Shown in pieces: positions 10,600 to 23,226 of a stretch of 64,000 nucleotides of DNA. The notes beneath the pieces are model-generated. The model saw nothing but the letters and a program-made list of their open reading frames with translations. It had not been told where the DNA came from and did no database searches. The translations under genes were made by a program, and so were the position numbers. Position 1 is the first letter of the stretch, and each line of letters opens with the position of its first letter. Source of the DNA: Rehmannia glutinosa (taxonomy: Eukaryota > Streptophyta > Magnoliopsida > Lamiales > Orobanchaceae); NCBI GenBank assembly GCA_016081115.2, contig CM071928.1, forward strand, positions 54,195,950 through 54,259,949. Direction: 5' to 3'.

Positions 10600-11027
10600 T
10601 GGTGGATAACTCAAGGAAGTGGTGGATAGATACCGGGGCTACTCATCACATCTGTGCCGATTAGGAGATGTTTTTCTCCTAAACTCCGATAAATGGAAGA
10701 AAAATGTTCATGGGGAACTTTTCGACTTCCAACATCGTGGTGCTTGGAAAGGTTGTGCTGAAGATGACTTCCAGAAAAGAGCTGACGCTTGTGGATGTGC
10801 TGCATGTCCTGGATATCCGCAAGAATTTAATTTCCAGACCCCTATTAATCAAGGCCAGTTTTAGACTAATGTTTGAGTCCGACAAGTTTGTAATGACCAA
10901 GAATGGTCAGTTTCTTTATAAAGGGTACCTTGATAAATGGCTCTTCAAAAATGTCTGTAATGAATGTTTTCCGCCAAAAGGCGAAGAATATGAATGTTAC
11001 TTCTGTTTACTAGTTAGATTGTTCTAA
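10600..11027 (+). pseudogene. Protease and pre-integrase remnant of element H
   Basis: The frame encoding WWIDTGATHHICAD holds the aspartic protease active site DTG (10629-10637) and stops soon after, at 10662. The next frame (10704-11027) continues the protease-like fold (LTLVDVLHVLDIRKNLIS), as copia proteases do before the GAG-pre-integrase segment. The start falls between stops, so the exact limits are approximate. Confidence 0.8.
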
Positions 11028-11216
11028 TTTATGTCATTATTGGTTTATGACACGTAAATTTCAACACAAGTAAAAAGTTAGTGAATCTGGAATTAATACC
11101 AACATTTAAAATCGATTCACAAGACAAATGCGAAGTTTATGTTGAAGCAAAATCGGCTAAAGCACCGTTTCATTCGGTGATGAGATGTACCAAAACTCTC
11201 GAGTTAATTAACACAG

Positions 11217-12069
11217 ATGTGTGATTTAAAACTTGTGCAAACTCGAGGTGGAAAAAATTACTTCATAATGTTTATTGACGATTGCACAAGATATTGTTAT
11301 GTATGTTTTTTGAAAAGCAAAGATGAAGCTTTAGTAGCTTTCAAAACTTATAAGAATGAAGGTGAAAATCATCTTAATTTGAAAATTAAGAAAATTCGAA
11401 GTGATAGAGGCAGAGAGTATGTTGCTCTGCTTGAAGAATTTTTCTCGGAAGCATGTATAATTCATCAAACAACAACTCCCTATTCACCTCAGTCAAATGG
11501 AAATGCCGAACGCAAAAATCGTACTCTTAAGGAGATGATGAATGCGATGTTGATAAGTTCTGGCTTACCCCAAAACTTGTGGGGTGAAACCATTCTTTCT
11601 GCAAACTACATTCTTAATAAGATCCCACACAAAGGTAAAGATGAAACTCCATATAGAAAGGACGGAAACCATCATATAAATACCTAAAGTGTGGGGGTGT
11701 TTAGCTAAAGTTGAAGTACCTAAGCCAAAACAAGTTAGAACCAGTCCTAAAATGATTGATTGCATTTTCATTGGATATGCAAACAATAGTAGTGCGTATC
11801 GATTTTTAGTGCACAAGTCAGCAATTCCTGATATAAATGAAGCGATGATCATAGAATCAAGAAATGTTGTGTTCTTCGAGAATATCTTTCCTAACAAAGA
11901 ACGGAAAGAAGAAAGTTCGAACAAAATAACTTATGAAAATGCAGGTTTAGCTCAAAGTAATGAAGAGGAACCAAGACGCAGTAAAAGGACAAAAGTAGCT
12001 AAGTCTTTTGGTCTTGATTTTCTAAGTTATATGTTAAAAAACGAACTTAAAACTATTCAAGAAGCATTG
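11217..12069 (+). pseudogene. Integrase remnant of element H
   Basis: Copia integrase inserts the cDNA into the host genome. The catalytic core is visible: FIDDC (first Asp), IRSDRGREY (second Asp) and NAERKNR (Glu), spaced as in the family and all retained. The core frame ends at 11687. The C-terminal part resumes in another frame at 11689 (KMIDCIFIGYANNSSAYRF) and runs to a stop at 12081. Only the frame change and upstream breaks argue against function. Confidence 0.88.
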
Positions 12070-13203
12070 TCTAGTCCATAAGCTCCTCTTTGGAAAGAAG
12101 CTATCAACAATGAAATAGATTCCATCTTGCACAATAATACTTGGGAGTTGGTTGATCTCCCTCCGGGATGCAAACCTTTATGATGTAAGTGGATCCTTAA
12201 AAAGAAATGCAAAGTAGATGGATCTATAGATTAGTACAAATCCCGATTGGTAGACAAATGGTTTAGACAAAAGGAAGGATATGACTTTTTTGATACATAT
12301 TCTCTTGTTACGAGGATCACATCCATTCATGTTCTCATTGCTATTGCATCTTTGCATAACCTTGAGATACATCAAATGGATGTGACGACTGCCTTCTTGA
12401 ATGGTGAGCTTGAAAAGGAGATTTATATGGAACAACACGAGGGGTTTATTGACCCAGACAAGAGAGAAAAGTGTGTAAACTTGTTAAGTTACTTTATGGA
12501 CTAAAACAAGCACCTAAGCAATAGCACGAAAAATCAAACAATTATGTTGTCAAATGGTTTCAAAATCAATGAATGTAACAAATGTGTCTACATTAAAGGT
12601 ATAACTGATGCTTATGTTATTGTCTGCCTTTATGTAGAGGATATGTTGATCATGCGTAGTAGTCATGATTTAATAATGAATACTAATAACATGTTAAAGA
12701 AAAACTTTGACATAAAAGATATGGGATTATCTGATGTTATTTTAGGGATCAAAATCTCTAGAACTTCAGATGGAATTGTCTTGTCACAATCCCATTATGT
12801 CGATAGCATACCTAGAAAGTTTAATGCTTTTGATAGTCCTCCGGCTAAGACACCTGTAGATATGAGTTTACACTTAGCCAAAAATAGAGGAGAACCAGTT
12901 TCTCAGCTAGAATATGCAAGGATAATTGGCAGTCTGATGTACTTAATGAATTGTACACGACCAGACATTGTATATTCAGTGAGTAAGCTAAGTAGGTTCA
13001 CAAGTAACCTGAGCAATGATCATTGGAAAGCCTTGACAAGGGTACGTAGATACTTAAAGTATACCATGAACTATGGAATACTTTATACGAGATATCCAAC
13101 AGTATTAGAAGGATATTGTGATGCCAATTGGATATCAGACACAAAAGACTCTAAGTCCACAAGTGGTTATGTATTCACAATAGGTGGAGGAGTGGTGTCA
13201 TGA
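12070..13203 (+). pseudogene. Reverse transcriptase remnant of element H
   Basis: RNA-dependent DNA polymerase domain in three pieces. It includes WELVDLPPGCKP (about 12140), the HQMDVTTAFLNGELEKEIYME block (about 12370-12430) and a C-terminal piece from 12544. The catalytic YVDD box reads YVED at 12631-12642, so one of the two metal-binding aspartates is replaced. Stops at 12181 and near 12232 and a break at 12501-12543 also disrupt it. The end passes into the pre-RNase H region (ARIIGSLMYLMNCTRPDI). Confidence 0.9.
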
Positions 13204-13399
13204 AAATCTTCTAAGCAAACGTGTATAGATCGATCCACTATGGAATCCGAGTTTATTTTTTTAGATAAAGCTGGAGAAGAAGCTGAATGGCTTAGAAATT
13301 TCTTAGAAGATATTCCTTGTTGGAATAAACCAGTGCCTGTTGTATTGAATCATTGATACATTGTGATAGTCAATCAGCAATCGGTAGGGCACAAAGTAT

Positions 13400-13432
<33 letters not shown>

Positions 13433-13589
13433 AAGACATAATACCATTAGACAATTGATCTCAAATGGGGTTATTTCGGTTGTCTATGTAAAGTCAAAGG
13501 AAAACCTAGCTGATCCGCATACTAAAGGTATAAATCGAGACCAAATGTACAAGTTGTTAAGGGGAATGGGTTTAGAATCCATAAAATAA
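13204..13589 (+). pseudogene. RNase H remnant of element H
   Basis: Copia RNase H degrades the RNA template during cDNA synthesis. The domain begins in the preceding frame (GYCDANWISDTKDSKSTSG, about 13111-13167) and continues after a stop at 13201. The DSQSAIGRAQ block and the terminal KSKENLADPHTKGINRDQ motif (about 13491-13540) are clear. The piece ends ESIK at 13586, the normal C-terminus of this polyprotein type. Confidence 0.88.
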
Positions 13590-14054
13590 GAATGTTCATA
13601 GCGGTAACCCAACCTTGTGAATTGGAGATCCCAAGACCTTGGTTCAATGGGACAACTAAGTTATGAATATTCAGTTGAACACTTGAAAATTGTTTCAGCT
13701 CATTCCCAGAACATCCAAGTGAAAACCCCTGCAGAGTGTAGTTAGGTTAAGTTTATCTTTTAATGATTCCTATACCTAAAATGTGGAGTATGGCAGGATA
13801 CTCTTTATAGGAGATCGTCTATGTAAGTGAGAAGTAATGGCCGCTTCTACTTTTAACACTTATGAATCTAAGATATGGTCCAGGGCCGAAATGGACACAA
13901 CATGACAACAAAACGTGTTAGAACTGTTATTGTGTAAGTATTGTTGTCTTGGTTTATACAAACGGCTGAATAGTTCAAGACATCATGTCACTACGCAACT
14001 AGTAAATCCGATAGTACTTTACTAAGGAAGATTCAAAGTCAAAGCTACCTATCC
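13590..14054 (+). other. Non-coding tail of element H
   Basis: Sequence after the pol stop with no open frame. It contains phrases seen after pol in related copia elements as I recall them (GATCCCAAGACCTTGGTTCA, CCAGGGCCGAAATGGACACA). It should lead to a 3' LTR but is interrupted by element A at 14055. Confidence 0.6.
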
Positions 14055-15080
14055 TATTAGGAAAATTTATGTTTAGATTTTGATGATACCATGTAAAACT
14101 TAGAATAGGAAGTTGCACCTCATTTTCCTTGTAATTCCACTTGTAATAGATAGGACTGTATGAGCTGAGTTGGAGTCTGCTAAGTTGAAGATTACAAGAG
14201 TCGACTGAAGATTGAAGAGAAGACCCAGCTGTGTGTCAGTTGTGTGAAGCCGAGTGAAGGATCAGTCAAGTGACAGAAAATATGTCTTAGTCAGCTGACT
14301 GACAGCTAAGTCATTCCAAAATGATTGGAATCGAAAGTCAAAGGGGTATGCAACAGACAAGACTTGAAGAAAGCTGATAGAGATATGTTGTCAAGACAAG
14401 TCAAGGTTTTGCTGGAAATAGGCATGTGTCAGTACATCAAGAATAAAGTCAAGCCATTTTCTTTGAAAAAGAGTGCAAAAAGCAAGGAACCAATGGGATG
14501 TACCTAAAAACCAGCAGAGACCAAGGAAAGGTTGCATAGCATTAAATTCATGGTACGATCCTCATTAATGCTGCAAGGACAAGACATGCCAACAACCTAT
14601 GAGTGAGATTTGAAACATATGTCTCTCTCTTCAACGGACATACTTTCGAATCTGCACTATAAAAGGCTGAGGAAGCAAGTGAGAGAATGTGATCAACAAA
14701 TTACAAATTTCATAAGACTATCAAACATTCAAGCAAGCAAAACCTGCAAAATACTCTGAAGCTTTAAAAGACAATACTCAAGCCTAAAATCGAAGGAACT
14801 CAATCCAACACACTCAATGAAGGAAAGATTACTTCATCAAGTTGAAGAGAAAATTTGTTTGAAGAACAAAAAAGGTCTACTCTCTAAGGTTGAAGGAGAA
14901 GTAGTAAAGTTCAAGTTCGAACCAGAAGCTTTGAGCTCATTGGAAGGCTGTGTGATCAATTCCAAGAGTTCGAGGGAGCTGAAGTAGCAAAACAGATGTT
15001 TTGTGAAGAAGCTGAGTCACAGGAGTAGCCAGCTGTGTGATCAAGGCTGACTCGGACTGTAGACTGCTTTGTAACAAACA
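14055..15080 (+). repeat. 5' LTR of element A, 3'-truncated
   Basis: It starts TATTAGGAAAATTTATG and matches the 3' LTR of A at 45720 and the D LTR at 58828. A TATA box (GCACTATAAAAGGC, about 14654-14667) matches the TATA position in the LTRs of B and C. Homology to a full LTR stops near 15075-15080, and pre-integrase coding sequence follows at once. A short match at the junction (ATTG) suggests illegitimate recombination. Confidence 0.8.
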
Positions 15081-16011
15081 TATGTTATTGCCTGACTCAG
15101 TGTACAAGAAAGAAAGCGCTTGTAATGCATGCCAGATGGGAAAGCAAATCAAGTCATCTTTCAAGGACAAGCCAAGTCCTTCTTCAACAAGGATATTGCA
15201 TCTGTTGCACATGGACTTATTTGGTCCTGTTGAACCAGCGAGCATAAGTGGAAAGAAATACACCTTAGTGGTGGTAGATGATTATTCAAGATATACATGG
15301 ACTATTTTCATGTGTAGAAAGAAAAAATATTACAGAAATTGCTCAGCTGATGAGAAGAGTTCAAAATGAGAAGAGTCAAACCAATATTAAGATAAGGTCT
15401 GATAGGGGAACTGAGTTTGTCAATGGAATTATAACTCAGTATTGTGTTGAAAAAATGGTATTGCTCATGAGTTATCAGCTGCAAGAACTCCCCGTCAGAA
15501 TGGAGTAGCTCAAAGGAGGAACATAACTCTTAAGGAAGTTGCAAGGACAATGCTAGTTGAAGCTGGATTGCCTAGGAGATTTTGGGCTGAAGCCATCAAT
15601 ACTGCTTGTTACACTCAGAATAGATGTATGATTAACAGGCAATTGAATAAAACTCCCTATGACATTTGGACAAGGAGAAAGCCAAATGTTGGATATTTCA
15701 AGATCTTTGGATGTAAGTACTTCATCCACAACAATGGCAAGGACAACGTAAAAGCTTTTGATTCTAAAGCTAATGAAGGTATCTTTTTGGGATACTCAGC
15801 CGAGAGTAAAGCTTATAAAGTGTTGAACAAAAGGACTATGGTCACAGAAGAGTCTATCCATGTGGTTTTTTATGAACCTAATGTGAATGGAGAAGACATA
15901 GATGAGTTAGCTGAGAAGAAGAATCAACCAACTATGCAGAAGAGTCCCTATGCTGAAGCAGATGTAAGAGCACTTAACCCTGATGAAGATGAGATAGTTG
16001 AATCTCAATGA
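15081..16011 (+). pseudogene. Pre-integrase and integrase of element A
   Basis: It begins inside the GAG-pre-integrase segment (CNACQMGKQIKSSF keeps the second CX2C of the HHCC finger). The catalytic core follows in pieces: LVVVDDYSRYTW (first Asp), IRSDRGTEF (second Asp) and a block where the catalytic Glu is replaced by Gln (NGVAQRRN, about 15500-15525). The frame changes near 15360 and 15500. The C-terminal region (15550-16011) is open, with GCKYFIHNNGKDN and EGIFLGYSAESKAYK. Loss of the glutamate alone should abolish integration. Confidence 0.88.
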
Positions 16012-16927
16012 CAGCTGGTAGGTCTGCAACTGAATGATGATGAAAAAGCTGTTCAAGATAACTTAGTTGGGAGACGGTTGAATCCAACAGACTTACTCCA
16101 ACCAGATGTGAGATGGCTGAGAGACCATCCACCTGAGCAAATCATTGGAAATGTTGGAGATGGAGTAAGAACCAAATCCAGAGCTCAACATGAAGCCATG
16201 TTTACTTGTTTCATTTCCCAGATAGAACCCAAAGATGTATCTGAAGCATTGGATGATACATATTGGATTCATGGTATGCAGGAAGAGCTGAATCAGTTTG
16301 AAATAAACAAAGTATGGGAATTGGCTCAAAGGCCTACCCACCAAAATGTTATTGATACTAAGTGGGTATTTAGAAACAAGATGAATGAGGAAGGATCTGT
16401 AGTAAGAAACAAAGCAAGACTGGTAGCCAAAAGGTATTGTCAAGAGGAACGAATAGATTTTGATGAAACCTTTGCTCATGTTGCTAAATTGGAAGCAATA
16501 AGTATGTTTCTTGCTTATGTTGCACACAAGAACTTGACTGTGTATCAAATAGATGTGAAGAGTGCATTTTTGAATGGACTTTTATAAGAAGAAATCTATG
16601 TTGAACAACCTCCAGGTTTTGAGCAGAAAACTATTGGAGATAAAGTCTACAAGCTCAAGAAAGCATTATATGGATCAAAACAAGCACCAAGAACCTAGTA
16701 TGACACATTGTCACAGTTTCTGATTGACAATAGATTCACCAAAGGCAAAGTTGATATAACACTCTTCAGAATTCATGATGGGGAGAGTATATTGTTTGTT
16801 CAAATATATATGGATGACATCATATTTGGATCCACAAATAAAGAGCTGTGTGACAAATTTTCAAACCTCATGCAAGGTATGTTTGAAATGAGCATGATGG
16901 GAGAACTGACTTTCTTCCTAGGTCTTC
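16012..16927 (+). pseudogene. Reverse transcriptase of element A, 5' part
   Basis: RT domain, starting after a linker with SQIEPKDVSEALDD. Blocks seen are NVIDTKWVFRNKMNEEG, ARLVAKRYCQEE, YQIDVKSAFLNGLL (then a stop at 16585), VYKLKKALYGSKQAP, and the catalytic QIYMDDIIFGSTN (about 16801-16840), whose YMDD box is intact. It ends MMGELTFFLGL at the insertion point of element B and resumes at 30846. Two internal stops (near 16585 and 16696) show it was inactive apart from the insertion. Confidence 0.9.
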
Positions 16928-18464
16928 TGTAGGTCCCAAGGGGTGTAAGTGTAAGGTTTAGAAGGGGGGGGGTTGAATAAACCTTACCAAATTTTCGATT
17001 TAGTCCTTTTAAATCTACAGAGTTGATTCTATACAGCTGTGTCCTTGATGGACAGTCGAATTAGTCACTCAAGAAGAGTTAATCTCTCAACGATTTCTCA
17101 TTTGAGTTGTTGATGGAGTAACTCAAATTTATTGGCTATAATTTGACTCAATTGTGGTTTTGTTTTTGGAAGACTTAACACCCTTAAGTTTGATTAAGCA
17201 AGATTTTAGAGCTTGATTTAGTACTTATAAATTATCAAGTGGATAGCAAATTTATCACAGATATAAGCGATTAAAAATGTAGGAATTTAAGTCTTTGAAA
17301 TGTAAATGACACAATGAAATTTTTATAGAGGTTCAAGATGGGGTAATTCTTCTACTCCTCTCTTCTCCAACTCCGGAGGAATCCACTAGGTAATGATCAG
17401 TTTACAAAGTGGTAATTGTCCCGATACAAGTCTTGATCACACAAACCGACTTGATCCTTTGGGACTCGATGAGACGCCTTGATCACTCGGTGGCTTCTCG
17501 TACGACTCGGCTTCTTCACAGGCGCGTGCCTTGCTACTTACTTACTTGCTCAAACTCTTTGGATTTGATCACGAAGCCCTCCAAAAGCTTAAGACTTGGT
17601 TCAACTTGAACCTTCCTACAATCCTTCGGAATGTAGACCCCTTGTTTTCGATTTTCCTCTTCAACCGATTGAAGTTATCTTTCCTTCACAGGTGAGTGTT
17701 GGATTGATGTTCTTCGTAGTGCAGCTTGAGGATTGAGAATGTTTTAGATTTTCCGATAATTGCTTGAACGTTTTTAGTTGATTTTTCTCTTGTGTGTCAT
17801 CCTTCTTCTCAAACAAACTCCTCGGCCTTTTATAGTGAACTTTCAAAAATTTTCCCGTTGAAGAGATAGCTTATTTTTGAAAGTCACTTTGCGATCGTTG
17901 GCTTGTCTTGTTGCGATTCTTGGAATTGCCATTTCCTCGTATGAATTGTTCTTTCACCTTTTCCGAGTTCGACACGGTGTGGTGCTTCCCATTGGTTCAT
18001 TCCTTTTGCACGCACGGGACCGAGCACTCGAGAAAGGTGATATGGAGATATTACTTGTTTAAGTAAATCTCTTGATTTACGGCAACGGTTCTTTTACGAT
18101 TATCTCGACTTGACCGCATTTTCTTGCTTTCCCAGGTGACTTAGAGTCGCTTCCAATCATTGGATGACTCCTCTGTCACTTCAACTTGAGACTTGGCTTT
18201 TCTTGAGTTGACTTGGCGATGCTCCACTCAATTTGCATCTGTTGCTTCTCCGATAGAGTTCTGTCTACTCTTCTTTGCCATACTTTTGTCTCGCAATGAG
18301 TCTTCCTTCAAGTCTTTAGTTGTCTTCTTGCATGTTAGGGGCGTAAGGCGACTTAAACTTGGCCAGCTCTATTTATTACAATGCATTTTACAACAAGAAT
18401 TGGGGTGCCAACTTTCTATTCTAAGTTTTACATGGCATTCATCAAAATCTAAACAATAAAATTC
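16928..18464 (-). repeat. 3' LTR of element B
   Basis: It matches the 5' LTR at 29294-30845 along its length. Its TG-side end beside the polypurine tract lacks about six bases: the plus strand goes from AAAATTC straight to ATTTCCCCC where the other copies have CTAACA between. Numerous 1-10 bp differences from the 5' LTR cluster at CAG/CTG positions. Confidence 0.93.
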
Positions 18465-18480
18465 ATTTCCCCCTTTTTGA
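18465..18480 (-). other. Polypurine tract of element B
   Basis: The minus strand reads AAAAAGGGGGAAAT just before the 3' LTR, inside a conserved GGCATCATCAAAAAGG context. It is the expected primer for plus-strand cDNA synthesis. The same sequence precedes the 3' LTRs of A and C. Confidence 0.9.
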
Positions 18481-18989
18481 TGATGCCAAAACTTAAACCA
18501 TTCAAAAATGCAAATAGCAAAGATACATACAGATAGTGTATTGACATAGAATGTATGTGCAGAATAGATCCGTTTATTGATCATATCATTCTTGTTCTTT
18601 TACACAACTGTTTACAAGGTGTATCAGAGCACATATTTGTCTTCACAAAAAAAATAAAGAATTTATAGCTTTATTACAGAAGACTTACATTGTATGTATT
18701 TACATAATAAAATACACGAAGGGGTGGACAACAACACTTCATCTCCTTCGCTGTCTCCTTCTTTCATCTTGATCAACATCTTCTTCTCTTCTTCTCTTTT
18801 TCTCGTAAATCATTTTGCCTTCTTTTTCTTTTCATATGCCTTCCTGGCGGCTTCATCTCTTCTCATTCTTTCCCGTCTCTCCTCCCAGCTGAGTTTGTCT
18901 CTTGTTTTCTTCTTCTAGTCTTTTTACACACTCGGCGTTAGTTTTAGCCACTTGCAAATTTGCTACTTGGTCAAGCTTTGCCCCAAGAG

Positions 18990-21900
18990 ATCCCTCCTTT
19001 CTTTCCGGATCCACGTATTCAATGTTTTTTGGGCGAGAGGCCTAGGTCCTGAAGCTTCTTCCTCCACTCTTCGCTTCTTCCTCTACCTGCGGGGCGTATT
19101 GTCTTCGAGTCTTCTTCTTTCCGGTGAGTGACCGGCGGAGTGACAGTGAGTGATGGTAGAGTGGTCCGCTTGAGTGTCGGCTTCTTCACATAACGTGAGA
19201 CCCTTTTCCCAAGACAAGTCCCAAGCTTGAGCCATAGACATATTTGCAAAGTATCCCTCGATTCGAGCGTTTTAAATTCATCAAGCGATCGTGGCTCTGT
19301 CCCGACATCCGAGATGGCATAAGTGTCTCTCGCTCTCTTTTGGAATGCCTCCGTGTTCTTTCAAGATATTCATGATTCGGGCATCCATTCTTCCTTCCAC
19401 TTCCTTCATCCCCGCTTCAATAGTTTTTCTCTTATCGACCCATGGATATAGCAGAGTGTTGAGTGGCGAGTCACGAGGAGTTTGCTTCGCTTATAATGTC
19501 AAATTTGTGTGAGGACCTTGTTGGGGGTTTGTGCAATCATCAAAGTCACATCTGTTGATCCTTCCCCTCAACAAGCTTTCCTTTCTTTTGTTTCAAAACT
19601 TCCTCGGTGATTTTCCTTCTCAAATTGCTCCTTTTTTTTTCGACCCAGATTTTAGCGCTTTAAGGTATTCCTCTTCCCCTTTTTGGCATCATCAAAGGAT
19701 AGAGGAACCCAGGAACATCTTTGGCAAGCATGAAGTCGAAGTCTTCGATGGTCGAGTTTCGCTGAGCCCCGCTTGCATTGTATGCAAAGACGGAATTCGG
19801 ATCGAGTAGCGTTGGATTCTCTTTGAAATCGACTTTATCTCGGCCATGAGAAGGCCGAATTTTCTTGTCATGTGTTCTTCCAAACGCGTAGGTAGATCAT
19901 TTGTATTTTGCTCACGAGTACTTTATCTCGCTAGTGAGCTTCATGCATATGCTCAATATGTTCTCTCGGCTTTGTTTTTGCATCAAGCATTTTCAGCTCT
20001 CCATACCCAGACTTGTTGAACAATGTCTGAAGAATCGACTTGTTCCACATGCATTGTTTCTTGTTGTTGCCACCATTCCCTTATTTCGATTATTATGCCT
20101 CTCAAGTCGGCCGTAAGGTTGGCATCTCTCGTTGTCGATCGCATGTCCAAAGAGGCATGATGCCTCTCCATCCGTTCAACCTCAGCAAATAGTGCCTTGA
20201 ACACTTCTCGAACTTGGTGATTCTTCATTGCGGTGATGGCCATACAAAGATCAAAGTCATAAGCGATTGGAACAATGGTGCACGATGAAAAGAGGGAGCT
20301 GGTGCAGTGATAGCGTGTGCGTTCATTCTCGACTCTTCATGGAGGTCAGTACCTCCAGAGAAAAGGAAAGGATTCTATAAAAGATTCATCACCGCCCACC
20401 GGGATTTGTTCGATGATGAGCGGTGCGCGTGAAGTTCTTTTAGGAATCGACCTGCTGCAGCCTTGAGGAGCACGTGTGCGGTGGTCTCTTGTTAAATTTT
20501 GGGTTTTGTTGTGAAGTAGACCCGCTTCTTGAGCCTCATTTGTCTTAACAGACCGTTGGTCTCAGTGATTTTTCCATTTCATGAGCGGTCCTCGCCTTAT
20601 CGAGCGTCATCGGACGATGATGAGATTTCCATTGGTGGCTCATCATTAAAGTTAAAGGTTTGACGAGTAGTCTTGGGGATCGACTTGCTCGTGCTTGGAA
20701 CATCCGCGGTGAGTCTTTTGGATTTGTCACGGGGATGACTCGGCTTCTTCTTCGCCTTCCGATCCCAGGAAAAGTGACATCGATTGTCCGGGAATCATGA
20801 AGTGCGCTTATCTCCTTCTCGGATGGGTCGATGATAGCGGGGAGGGATGTTCTCTACATCGCCTTCTTTACCCCAGGGAAGTCTCAACCTCCCGTGGGCC
20901 TTGCACCTCCGCTAGTCTCTCTCACCAGGCGAGGCCTTGGTCCTCCCTTTCGACAAAGTGTCATTTGTCTTAGGGTCTTCTATGGTGGCATCCATTAGAG
21001 TCTCAACCCCATGGATTGCACTTTCATCGCCCGCAGTGTTAACTCCCGGCTCATTCCTTCTCGTGCCTCGATCGCATCGCCAGCGTCATTAGCCTTCGAG
21101 AGCGATTTGGCACCTCGGTTGAGACGATCTCAATCGCCTCGAGCGCCGTTGATGGCAACTTGTCTGTTCTTTTTGTGTTTGTACTTTCTCTCCTTCGCCT
21201 CCTTGATTCGTTGTGGAGTCTTCTGCAAAGATCCTCCGACCTAGCTGCGGTGGAGGGAGTTTCCCCTCGGGTGCACCACCGAGTGACTTGGAATGGGGTC
21301 ACTCGTCTCCAAACTCCCGGCTGTTTTGATTGAATGTTCACCGTTGGGGCGGTGGTAAAACACCTTCAATAGGGGTTGGCTCGACCGGGGTCCCCATTGT
21401 CCAGCGATTTCATCGCCATGACTCCCTTATCGCCTTCTTCCGAGTGAAATTTGGGGAAGTGGTGGCAGCAACAAATGTTATTTTGAACCACTCCCATTGG
21501 ATCGATTTCGGCTATGTTCGAGGACTCTCCTGGTCCCTCCATCGTCTTTGCTCGTGAAGGATTCTCGGATTCATGCAATGCTTGCTGCATTTGCAACTCT
21601 TCTCAGTAGCAAAGAAAGATTCTCTCCGATCCTCATCACCGCCGAGAGAAGACATTAAGGAGAGGATGTGTGTGTTCGTGGTGCGGGAGATAGGGCGGAT
21701 GCTTGCCTTCTCGCGTGCCTCGGCCTTCCCGGCTTGCTTTTCTCTCTCCTTTTCCTTGAAAATTTGCGCAGGATGTCTATGCGATTGTCTTCATCAAGTC
21801 TTTGGGAGCAGATGATGTTTAGTCAAGGAAATTTAGCGTTCCTTTCTTCTTCTATAAACTCGGGCCGTTGGAACTGTTCCTTTGACTTACTCAACTTCCA

Positions 21901-23226
21901 TTTCCTCCACTCACGCAGACGATTTTGGATGTCCGGGTAAGGTGGAGATAGGATCATTACATCACTATTAGTTTCTTCTTGTGTTTAATTTGTGTAAACT
22001 ACGAGTTGTGTCTTCGGGTTGCCTCTGCCGGTGATTGCCTTGAGACTTGGTGTTTTTCATCAACTACATCCTGGAGACTCTACTTCTCCAGCAGATCTCA
22101 GATCTCTGCCGAGTGAGTGGATGACTGTTGGTTTCTCCACTCGGAGCGCTTGATAAGTCGTCTTCGTCTCCTAGTTTGTACGAGAGGGATTTGGTTCGAG
22201 AGGCAGTGTCTCTCGAGTCTTGAGCGGCGGGGGCCGGTCTTTGGTGTCCTTTCTCGAGGAGCTAGCCGTCGTGGCTTCTCGTTCTCCTCTTTTGATGATC
22301 GGAGAAGGTATTTGTGAGTCCTTTCGACCACTCTGCGCAGGCGGGGAGACACGTTTGATTTTCTTTCTTTGCCGGGCAAAGCAATCTTCTTAGCAGTGCG
22401 GGCGGACTTTCTTCTGGGTGGAGAGGAAAACATTTGTATCTTGGTGGTCACCCCCTCACTAGTGTCGCTCTCTTGGCGTAAGCTACATTCTCGAGTGCCA
22501 GAGAGGTTTGCTGAACATCCTCTTGTTAACATGGAATGCCTTCCCATGTCTAAGAGGACTCCTTTCACCTCCATTAGCCGGCCAATCACTAGGCCATATC
22601 CTAGGGATCCTCCAAATGTGCCATCTTCCTTGAAGGATTTGTTCCCACGTTCGGGCAGAGTGCTGTGAGACAAACTCGGTTGAGTTTATCTTCTTTTCTC
22701 GATGATTGCAGCCATTACAATCAGCTTTGCCTTTGTGATTGGTCAAAGCCGCCAAATTTGATGTCGATACATTTGGCAACTATGTCCAACAGACTTGTGA
22801 TAATCCTCCTTCCAGATCTCTTGTTTGTTTGTATACACTATTTTATCAAGCAAAGTCGGGCTTGGCTATTTCTTTCCAAGCATCACCATGTTGACATCGG
22901 CTTTGTTAATCTCTCGATGCTCCCTCTCCGGGTAGTGAGCAATGTTCAGCCAAATCCTTGGCGAGAGATAGTCACCGCTCGCGTGAACAGATGACTTGAT
23001 TCCTTCATCGTGAATCTCGGCATTCACGTAGGGTGTGCGACCTCCTCCACATAGGTCATCGGATATTCTAACGTTAGAAACGGTTTTAGCCAGGACGTTT
23101 CCAACTTCTCGGCCGATTTTCTTCACTAGGGTGTCGTCGGACCCTGTTTCATCATTCGTCAAAATCCACCGTAGAACCGGTGTGGATTTGCTTTCCTAAC
23201 TTGGTAAAGTCATAAGTTGGTGCCAT
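18990..23226 (-). pseudogene. Third ORF of element B (env position), unknown function
   Basis: It lies between RNase H and the 3' LTR, where some Sireviruses carry an env-like ORF. The minus strand starts at the ATG at 23226 (MAPTYDFTKLG follows). Matches to the ORFs of A and C include the YVNAEIHDEGIKSSVH block (about 22990-23040), GLVIGRLMEVKGV (about 22550-22600), IEIREWWQQQETM (about 20055-20100) and a basic GRGR end near 19080. The reading frame is broken many times. I see no signal peptide or transmembrane segment. The N-terminal part recalls plant transposon-protein domains (Pfam PF20167-like, from memory), so envelope function is not supported. Confidence 0.7.

Larger units (their letters stand above)
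8575..14054 (+). mobile_element. Element H: decayed Ty1/copia retrotransposon, no 3' LTR
   Basis: The order is putative 5' LTR and leader, gag with a zinc knuckle, protease, integrase, reverse transcriptase, RNase H and a non-coding tail. Protease and integrase before RT is the Ty1/copia order. Stops and frameshifts occur in every domain. The tail is cut at 14054, where element A begins, and the start of the 5' LTR does not recur later in the window, so the 3' LTR has been lost. A probably inserted into or recombined with H. Confidence 0.88.
14055..16927 (+). mobile_element. Element A, segment 1: Sirevirus-like copia (LTR plus pol)
   Basis: First of four pieces of one plus-strand element (14055-16927, 30846-30927, 40286-46620, 58646-58827). 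It holds a 3'-truncated 5' LTR joined directly to pre-integrase, integrase and most of RT; gag and protease are deleted. Its RT continues across two later insertions, which proves the pieces belong together. The pol sequence (LGYSAESKAYKVLNKRTMV, SQIEPKDVSEALDD) is of the SIRE/Maximus (Sirevirus) type. Both surviving LTR starts read TATTA instead of TGTTA. Confidence 0.88.
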
